In this document: piece after piece, positions 57,101-64,000 of the stretch
Layout: each line of letters begins with the position of its first letter
How positions within the stretch are numbered: position 1 is the stretch's first letter
Origin: Chrysemys picta bellii
Lineage: Eukaryota > Chordata > Testudines > Emydidae
NCBI RefSeq assembly: GCF_011386835.1
Contig: NC_088797.1
Location: forward strand, 94,746,264 to 94,810,263
Direction of reading: 5' to 3'
DNA length: 64,000 nt
Position numbers and translations under genes: made by a program
Notes under the pieces: model-generated
Database searches by the model: none
The model's input: only the letters and a program-made list of their open reading frames with translations
Told to the model about the DNA's origin: nothing

Positions 57101-57800
57101 GTGAACACTGACTGTTGTTTACCTAAGGCAAAGAGTAAAGCCCTTCTTTCATTTTTAGTCAATCTTTACTCAGGAAGAGCTCCCAGTTATTTTTATTGCC
57201 TGTCGCTCCCTACGCCAGGCTGTGCCCATTGAGATTCTATTCAATGCTTACTCTGAGTGCATGGAAGTCAGATGCATATTTGGAAGACAAGAGACCACTG
57301 AATACATGGCACAGAAATAAACTGATAATAGGAAAACCTACTTAATCCAAAAATATCTGCAAAACAGTAACTGTACAGAAAACATTTTACACTATCATAA
57401 TGTCATTTAAATGTTTTTTTTTAAATCACCCTCATTAAGGTATGTTTCATTAGTGCTTCCATTTAAGTTTATAAAATACCCACAGTGAGCAAGCAGTATG
57501 ATAGAAATGTCTTGGCATCAGCTGGGCTCCATGGTGCACAGGCGGGACACAGGGTCTCCACATCTTTCCCACCTCCTCAGTGCTGCACGATAGAACTGCA
57601 CTTGTTCCACTGCATGTTGGGTGCTCTGGGGCAGAGGGTGGGAACAGATTCTTCCACCCAGACCCCACCCAGTGGCAAAGCACTTGTGTAATTGAGCTTC
57701 AGCAAATCCTTCAACCCATGTGTAGAAGCCGCTGCTGTCTACTGTGCACCAGCTCTTCTCAAACGAGCGTATGGCTAGTGGACAGACTTGGGACAAGGAC
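54171..57800. other. Intergenic, no gene seen
   Basis: AT-rich to mixed sequence. A (CA)n stretch lies at about 56,669-56,681 and an ancient-repeat tail ('CATTGAATTCAATGGGAG') at about 56,255-56,295. The ORFs of 60-107 codons have no signature. Confidence 0.5.
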
Positions 57801-58033
57801 TGGATTCACAAAGGGGACTTAGGTGCCCTGCCCTCAAGTAGAATTCACAGCTTCGAGTTAGGCCCCAGCCAGTCTTGCCAAGAGGAGAGTTAGGCACCTA
57901 AGAAAGGGATTCTCAGAAACCAGCTAACTGAGTGCAAAGCCAACTAAGCTATCCAGGAGCGAAGTGCAAGAGGAAAGGGCTTAAGGCCTAGATCCACAAA
58001 CAGACTTTGGCTGGTCAGTCAGGTGCCCAAAAC

Positions 58034-58624
58034 TGTTAAGGAAAGTTTGCTCATGTAACTCCATTTTGGTTTGGGCCCGCCCTTAGCTAGAAGCAAGCAC
58101 ATCGTGTACCAGGAGACAAGGGGAGAGGAAGGGGGACATCTGGACACAAAGGGATAAGGGCAACAGGGAAAAAAGCTAATTGCATGCCTAAGTAGTTGCA
58201 ACCTTAGACAGCACAGGCAAGGGCCTAGCGGGGATAGGTGGTAGATAAGAAAAAGGGTTGTTTATTGGCTCGTGCATCATAAGGCTTATGATGCACGAGG
58301 GCAGCATGCCTTGCTTAAGACTCATAGACTTTAAGGTCAGAAGGGACCATTATGATCATCTGGTCTGACCTCCCGCATGATGCAGGCCACAAAGCCGTCC
58401 CTACCCTTTCCCTTGACTCTGCTGTTGAAGTCCCCAAATCATGTGGTTTAAAGGTATATAATCTTTGTGTAACCTCCATTTTGGGTCCCTTCCTGATTAG
58501 CAGGGGGGCACCACGCTCAGGCATAATAAACCTGTTATCTTTGGATACTCTGCAGTTATGGATTTGTTTATGTGCCTCAACCTAGACTAGAACTGCACAT
58601 GACCTATAGGTATAATTCGCAACA
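58034..58624 (+). mobile_element. Probable solo LTR with 4-bp TSD
   Basis: Begins TGTTAAGG and ends CAACA. AAAC flanks both ends (58,030-58,033 and 58,625-58,628). Contains 'AACTCCATTTTGG' and, further on, 'AACCTCCATTTTGGG', a TATATAA (58,455-58,461) and an AATAAA (58,526-58,531) placed as in a retroviral U3-R region. It is interrupted by a CR1 tail. No internal retroviral sequence adjoins it. Confidence 0.6.
58318..58445 (-). mobile_element. CR1 3' end nested in the LTR
   Basis: 'GACTCATAGACTTTAAGGTC' then 'AGAAGGGACCATTATGATCA' and 'CTGGTCTGACCTCC' is the reverse complement of a CR1 tail. Confidence 0.8.
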
Positions 58625-59178
58625 AAACCTAAGGGAGATGCTTAACCCCACTCAGGATTCTCAGCTGTGAACAATCTCCTGGACTTAGGCACCTAAGCCA
58701 GGCCAGCCTTTTTCCTCAAAAAAGGGGAGACAGACACCTCCACCCCATTATAGCCGATTTGGAGCAGGGACTTGAACTTGGGTCTCACGCCGCCCAGGTG
58801 AGCGCCCTGGGCACCGAGTGATTGAGTGTTCTGTGGTTGATCTCTCTCAATCTCTCTTGTTCTGCTCAGCTTTGTATAAACACATATTAACTGGAACAGA
58901 GCCTTAAACCTGACTCCCCCACCCCCAGGTGTGTGTCCTAACCAGCAGGAGAGTGGGTATTCTGAGGGACACATGCATGCCTGCCAGTTACAAAACATCT
59001 GTGACCTTCTCACACACAGCCGTCTTTGTGTGGGTTAGGCATGGTCTGAGCATGCCTACTGGAGCAGGCCCTCCTGGGAGGAGGGAGGGGAACATCTCAT
59101 ATTAGAATCCTGCTAAAGCTTAAGCATGAACAAAGGCTCCAAACAGCTCTTAAGCTGTAGGGCACCTTCAAGCCTGAG

Positions 59179-59454
59179 GGTATATCTTCACTTCAATCTG
59201 AGGATGTCATTTCCAGCTTGAGGAGACATACCCATGTTTGCTCTCATCAAGCTAGCATGCTAAAAATAGAGTGCAGCTGCAGGGGCCTGAGCAGTGTGAG
59301 GGGCCAGACACCCCAACTTTGTGCCTCGAGTCTCAGACAGGTAGCTTTTGCAGTACTGCAGCTACACTCTTTTTTAGCATGCTAGGTTGGTCAGAGTGTC
59401 CCCTTGAGCTGGGAATTACACCCCAGGGCAAAGTGTTGACATACCCTTAGGCAG
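59179..59454. mobile_element. Foldback MITE
   Basis: The termini AGGGTATATCTTCACTTC and AAGTGTTGACATACCCTTA are inverted, as are inner blocks TAGCATGCTAAAAATAGAGTGCAGCTGCA and its mate near 59,360-59,388 ('TGCAGCTACACTCTTTTTTAGCATGCTA'). Non-coding, 276 bp. Confidence 0.8.
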
Positions 59455-59562
59455 CTTTGTACATGCCCACCAACAAAATCATAACTGCCAATATGGTTAG
59501 GGATGGTGGTTCTGTGATGTTAGTGATACCTAAATGTTGGGTTCACTTCCCCCCCCTAAAGA

Positions 59563-59738
59563 AAATCAGGGTTGGAAGGGACCTCAGGAGATCATCTAGT
59601 CCAACCTCCTGCCCAAATTAGGACCAATCCCCAGACAGATTTTTGTCCCAAACCTCTAAATGGCCCCCTCAAGGATTAAACTCACAACCCTAAGTTTAGC
59701 AGGCCAATGCTCAAATCACTGAGCTATCTCTCCCCCCA
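59563..59738 (-). mobile_element. tRNA-derived SINE, - strand
   Basis: Reversed copy of the family at 52,697: it starts at its CR1-like tail (CAGGGTTGGAAGGGACCTCA) and ends in GAGCTATCTCTCCCCCC. The B-box complement is GGATTAAACTCACAA. Confidence 0.85.
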
Positions 59739-61403
59739 AATGATGTTCTGTAACAGTAATGCCTGACAAACTCACTACATCCAACACACTGCTGCCATAA
59801 TATTTATCTATACAGAATGTGGTGCAGGACCTTAAATGAAAGCCAGGCTCATGCTGGTCATTAATATCATTGGGGAATGTACATAAAGATAATATTTAAA
59901 ATGGTCTCTATACTGAAAATATGTCCTTATAGTTTGTATTAAGGTGTTACCCCCCAGCAGAGGGGGGAAACTAGTTTTGCCACACAAAGGGATGCTTATT
60001 CATCTGTCTGCCTAAATTCATATGTAGACTATGCATTGTTAGCCCAAGCAATGGATGCCCCATTTATATTTGTGTCAACAGGGGGCTAGGAAATCAACAG
60101 GAAGAGACAAACAGCAGGGGAAAATGAGCTTTGTCTAGATGTGCATTTGAAATGTTTATTGGTCTATAACTGGGGGACAGGGGCAGCACCCTGTTCTCCA
60201 TCATGGCGGGAGCAAAAAGGACAGTGTTTTATGCATCCATGAAAGATGGATCCCAACCATGTTGGTTGTTGATACTGGGAAGTAGTTTTAGATGAGAAAC
60301 TACTTAAGAGAAGAATTTTAGCCTGTTAGTTGAGACTCTGTGAAGTGTGTTATACTTTTTGTTTTCTATGTAACCATTTCTGCTTCCATTACCCTTACTC
60401 AGAAGCTCTTAAAATTTAATTTTTGATAAAAAAATTATGATTGTTCCACTATCAATATATCTCTTTGCTGTGATTTTATAAAGGACCTGATCCTGAGTTG
60501 TCCCAATCAAGCTGTGTGTATACTGTTCCCTTGGGAACAGTGTACTTGGTAAATACTGTGAGTGTCCAGTGACAGGGACTAGCTACTACAGGAGGATGCT
60601 TTCAGAGGGGCTCAGGTACTGGGATGCACCTATTGTTACCATGCAAGGCCAAGTAAGGCAGAGCACAGAGGATATTGTCTGGATAGTTAACAGACTGGTG
60701 CTGTTGGGGAGCTGACACCCAGTTAAGCACCAGCAAGCCTCTCTCTCAGTGAGGCAGGGGGGTAAAAAAGGTGACTCATACTCCTGGGCACCCTGAGGAA
60801 CTGTCATACCATTCCTCTTTTTCTCCTCCCTTGAGACAGCAAAGCCTAAATTGTTCGGTGGTGTTTTAGTCTTGCTGCTGCTATGCAGGGGCCATGAGCA
60901 TTTGATCCTTTGATCACTTTAATTGGGGGAAAGTTGGGCTGTGGGTGGGAAGAAAAAGTCAAAATAAGGTAATTATTCAACCATTGTGTATAGGTCATTT
61001 GTATTTGTTTACACAGAGAATGCCAAGATAAATGCAACTGTGAACAGTAAAGGACTGAGGCATAAAGTACTGGAAGCCTTTACTCATCAACAAATCTACA
61101 TAGAGACGGATCTTAATCAGAATCTGAAACTAAACATTTCAAGGGCTGGGAAAATGCCATCCAAATTTAGTACTATAAACACTAAACCCTCACATCACAC
61201 ATTGAATTTATTCTAAACAGTGGAATGAAAAGTTATTTGCATTTTTCTAAGCCCCTTTGTACAGAGACTGGTCTTGTATGCTGACAGCACTCAATAACTA
61301 ATAGAATAACCAATCACAGCAGATATAGGACCATCTCAATCCTCTCTATGAGAAAAGCCTTCAGTAGGGGGGAAAGGTATTTAGAAGATTTGGTGAAAGT
61401 AGG
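59739..61403. other. Intergenic, no gene seen
   Basis: Nothing recognised beyond short ORFs. Confidence 0.5.
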
Positions 61404-61928
61404 TGTCATGGAGTGTGGGGGAGTCAGGACCCTGCAGCCCCCACTTCCTGCAATTCACCGTGACTCTCAGCCAGCCAGTAAAATAAACAGGAAGGCAGTC
61501 TAAAACAGAACTTGTAGGTAAAGAAAACAGGACCCCTCAGTCAGGTCCCTCTTGGGAGGTGGGGAGCCCAGACTCAGGTTCTGGGCCTCCCCGCATCTCC
61601 CCAGCCAGCTCCAAACTGAAACCCCTTCCTGCTCCCTCACCCCCACTCTCCTGACCCCTCCTCCAGCCTTTGTCCAGCTTCCTGGGAAGAAGGTGTCACC
61701 CGGCCTCAACCCTCTCCTGGGCTCAGGTTATGAAGGGCAGCCACCATTGGTTACGTGCTGGCCATCAAGTATCATCCCTCAGTGAAGTCACACCCTTATT
61801 TCCCATCCCCATCTAGTATTGGTGCAGTACCCCAGGGAAATGGAGGCATGTCCCGTGTTAGCAGAAGCCAGTAAACTAGTAAAACTCCCATGCAACATTA
61901 CCAGGTTAATACTCCCTACTCCGTCACA
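61404..61928 (-). mobile_element. Probable solo LTR (Gypsy- or ERV-type), - strand
   Basis: On the - strand it starts TGTGACGGAGTAGGG and ends CTCCATGACA, giving TGT...ACA ends. Flanks GTAGG (61,399-61,403) and GTAGA (61,929-61,933) match at 4 of 5. Pyrimidine-rich interior, no ORF. Class not determined. Confidence 0.5.
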
Positions 61929-61933
61929 GTAGA

Positions 61934-62290
61934 CGAAGGGCATAACCAACTCCTCTTTTCTCCCCTGAGTCATAGATAGCCCAAGATCTGTGGGAAGACT
62001 TGTGGATCTCCAGAGTGTCACATGGCAGGCTGATCCCTCTGTATTATCTTCCAGGCTCTCTCCCATCTCCCTTGGCAACACAGAGCCATGCAGTGACTGA
62101 CTCCCCCTCCCAAGGAGATTGCTGCTGATAAGACCTCAGAGTTAATGCTGACTCAGTCTGTATTAACTCCACCAGGAGTTTCCAAAGGAAATTCTGTGAT
62201 TTTATCAAGGTTGATGCTGCAGACATTAGAACAATGGATATCCTTTGACCGCACCCCTCTACCCAGAAACACATCGCTCCCAAATCTACT
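61934..62290. other. Intergenic, no gene seen
   Basis: Nothing recognised. Confidence 0.5.
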
Positions 62291-64000
62291 GAGGCCTTGT
62301 CTACACTACGAGAGTAGTTCGATTTTACTTGCATCGAATTTTTGTAATCGATATTGCAAAGTCGAATGTGTGTGTCCACACTAAGGACAGTAATTCGACT
62401 TTGTGCGTCCACACTAACGGTGAAAGCGTCGACATTCGAAGCGGTGCACTGTGGTCAGCTATCCCACAGTTCTCGCAGTCCCCTCTGCCCATTGGAATTC
62501 TGGGTGTAGCCGGCAATGCCTTCTGGGTAACAAAATGTGACGAGGGTGCTTTTGGGTAACTGTCGTCATCCGTCCATCACTCCCGCCCTCCCTCCCTGAA
62601 AGCGCCGGCGGGAAATCATTTCGCGCACTTTTCCAGTCATTGACAGCGCGGACGCCACAGCACTGCGAGCATGGAGCACGCTGCGACCATCGCTGCAGTT
62701 GTGGCCGCTCTCAACGCCTCGCAGCTTATCATACAGGTTTCCCTGAGGCAGATGCAGAAAAGTCAGGCGAGGAGGCTACGGCACCGCGGTGATGTCCTGA
62801 AGTCTGAGAGTAGCACGGACCTGTCAGAAACCAGGGGACCCAGCGCCGAGGACATCGCGGTGGCAATGGGTCATGTTGATGCCGTGGAACGGCGATTCTG
62901 GGCACGGGAAACAAGCACTGAGTGGTGGGACCGCATAGTGCTGCAGGTCTGGGATGAATCCCAGTGGCTGCGAAACTTTCGCATGCGGAAGGGAACTTTC
63001 CTTGAACTTTGTGAGTTGCTGTCCCCTGCCCTGAAGCGCAGTGACACCCGCTTGCGAGCTGCACTGAGTGTACAGAAGCGAGTGGCCATAGCCCTCTGGA
63101 AGCTTGCAACGCCAGACAGCTACCGGTCAGTCGCGAACCAGTTTGGGGTGGGCAAATCTACCGTGGGGGTTGTTGTGATGCAAGTAGCCAAGGCAATCGT
63201 TGATGTACTGCTGCCAAAGGTAGTGACCCTGGGAAACGTGGAGGCGATCATAGATGGCTTTGCAGCGATGGGATTCCCAAACTGCGGTGGGGCCATAGAT
63301 GGAACTCACATCCCTATCCTGGCACCGGACCACCAGGCCACCCAGTACATTAACCGAAAGGGCTACTTTTCCATGGTGCTGCAAGCACTGGTGGACCACA
63401 GGGGACATTTTACCAACATCTACGTGGGATGGCCGGGCAAGGTTCATGACGCTCGTGTTTTCAGGAACTCTGGTCTGTTTAGACGGCTGCAACAAGGTAT
63501 TTACTTCCCGGACCACAAAATAACTGTTGGGGATGTGGAGATGCCTATAGTCATCCTCGGGGACCCAGTCTACCCGCTAATGCCCTGGCTCATGAAGCCC
63601 TATACTGGCGCCCTGGACACTGAAAAAGAACTCTTCAACTACCGGCTGAGCAAGTGCAGAATGGTGGTGGAGTGTGCTTTTGGCCGTCTCAAGGGGAGAT
63701 GGAGAAGCTTACTGACTCGCTGTGATCTCAGCGAAACCAATATCCCCATTGTTATAGCAGCTTGCTGTGTGCTCCACAATCTCTGTGAGAGCAAGGGGGA
63801 GACCTTTATGGAGGGGTGGGAGGTTGAGGAAAATAGCCTGGCTGCTGATTACTCACAGCCAGACAGCCGGGCGATTAGAAGAGACCAGCGGGAAGCGCTG
63901 TGCATCCGGGAGGCTTTGAAAGCAAAGTTCCTGAGTGAGCAGGGTAACCTGTGACTTTAAAGTTTGTGTACTGAGAAGCTAAACCTGCCCCCGTTTCTTT
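62291..64000 (+). mobile_element. PIF/Harbinger DNA transposon, 3' end beyond the window
   Basis: Left end GAGGCCTTGTCTACACTACG, the same terminal type as 19,647 and 29,368. The 5' region holds subterminal repeats ('GTCCACACTAA' at about 62,375 and 62,408, 'TCGACTT' blocks) and ends at the transposase ATG. The right terminus and the Myb-like ORF expected on the opposite strand are past base 64,000. Confidence 0.85.
62671..63954 (+). CDS. PIF/Harbinger transposase (HARBI1-like DDE nuclease), intact ORF
   Basis: 427 codons, uninterrupted, from ATG in good context (AGCATGG) to TGA. The N-terminal part (1-145) is helical, with 'EWWDRIVLQVWDESQWLRNF'. A helix-turn-helix lies at about 151-175 ('SVANQFGVGKSTVG'). 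The DDE_Tnp_4 nuclease follows: D210 in 'GGAIDGTHIPI', D260 in 'GKVHDARVF' and E334 in 'VVECAFGRLKGRW'. 'ILGDPVYPLMPWLMKPY' is the conserved block before the Glu. Length is near that of PIF/Harbinger transposases and HARBI1. Family knowledge: it needs a partner Myb/SANT-like protein for DNA binding and nuclear import, and targets TWA sites. Because the terminus and surrounding sequence look like the transposon itself, I interpret it as a transposon gene and not the domesticated HARBI1 locus. It may be the source for the Harbinger-like MITEs in this window. Confidence 0.93.
   Translation: MEHAATIAAVVAALNASQLIIQVSLRQMQKSQARRLRHRGDVLKSESSTDLSETRGPSAEDIAVAMGHVDAVERRFWARETSTEWWDRIVLQVWDESQWLRNFRMRKGTFLELCELLSPALKRSDTRLRAALSVQKRVAIALWKLATPDSYRSVANQFGVGKSTVGVVVMQVAKAIVDVLLPKVVTLGNVEAIIDGFAAMGFPNCGGAIDGTHIPILAPDHQATQYINRKGYFSMVLQALVDHRGHFTNIYVGWPGKVHDARVFRNSGLFRRLQQGIYFPDHKITVGDVEMPIVILGDPVYPLMPWLMKPYTGALDTEKELFNYRLSKCRMVVECAFGRLKGRWRSLLTRCDLSETNIPIVIAACCVLHNLCESKGETFMEGWEVEENSLAADYSQPDSRAIRRDQREALCIREALKAKFLSEQGNL

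Larger units (their letters stand above)
57801..58720. repeat. Host repeat interrupted by an LTR
   Basis: Motifs such as 'GGATTCACAAAGGGGACTTAGG', 'GAGTTAGGCACCTAAG' and, beyond the LTR, 'GACTTAGGCACCTAAGCC' recur in direct and inverted form on both sides of 58,034-58,624. This suggests one foldback repeat, split by the LTR. Family unknown. Confidence 0.4.

Noticed and set aside
58730..58960. Possible second type of tRNA-derived SINE ('GGGACTTGAACTTGGGTCTC' on the - strand)
   Set aside because: A B-box-like stretch is visible but no convincing A box or ends, so it was not listed as a feature.
13915..62290. Possible neighbours of FAS (ACTA2, CH25H, LIPA)
   Set aside because: No exon or single-exon ORF with the signatures of these proteins is visible downstream of FAS; they presumably lie outside the window.

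Overview
This is an interspersed-repeat-rich vertebrate nuclear window, most likely from a turtle. CR1 LINE 3' ends, a tRNA-derived SINE with a 'GGATAGCTCAGTGG' head, a DIRS-type retroelement, a Gypsy element and many hAT and PIF/Harbinger DNA transposons occur together, and the only host gene is a non-mammalian, spliced copy of a well-known death receptor. The taxon assignment is inference from repeat content, not from a search.

Region 1 (1-13.9 kb): the FAS (CD95/TNFRSF6) gene on the + strand. Exons 2-9 are all visible with GT-AG borders and compatible phases, and sum to 1005 nt (334 codons plus stop). They encode cysteine-rich domains, one transmembrane segment, a short juxtamembrane linker, a 25-bp exon 8 and a C-terminal death domain. 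Exon 1 (signal peptide) is not in the window and must lie upstream. The introns hold an LTR-like repeat, a CR1 3' end, an hAT MITE with a perfect 8-bp target duplication, and other MITEs.

Region 2 (14-29.3 kb): no host gene seen. It holds hAT and Harbinger-like MITEs, one Harbinger-like element (19.65-22.18 kb) split by an hAT element with perfect 8-bp target duplications, a MIR-like SINE, a mariner/Tigger-like element and a decayed endogenous-retrovirus-like block on the - strand.

Region 3 (29.4-38.7 kb): probably one decayed PIF/Harbinger transposon (transposase relic on +, Myb/SANT-like relic on -) into which a young Ty3/Gypsy element (33,104-37,051, 4-bp TSD CAAA) inserted. The Gypsy element has an open 731-codon frame that runs through Gag and protease and then, across a large internal deletion, into the integrase C-terminus.

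Region 4 (40.7-46.2 kb): a degenerate DIRS retrotransposon on the - strand with inverted terminal repeats, an internal complementary region, Gag-like, RT, RNase H and tyrosine recombinase remnants.

Region 5 (47.7-62 kb): a GC-rich hAT element that creates many spurious ORFs, a perfect 176-bp palindrome, an L1/Tx1-like LINE fragment with nested insertions, nested CR1 and tRNA-SINE copies, and two probable solo LTRs.

Region 6 (62.3 kb-end): a PIF/Harbinger element with an intact 427-codon transposase ORF retaining the DDE triad; its 3' end lies beyond the window.

I found no CRISPR array, operon, rRNA or functional tRNA gene. The only host protein-coding gene I can support is FAS; everything else with coding potential is transposon- or retroelement-derived.
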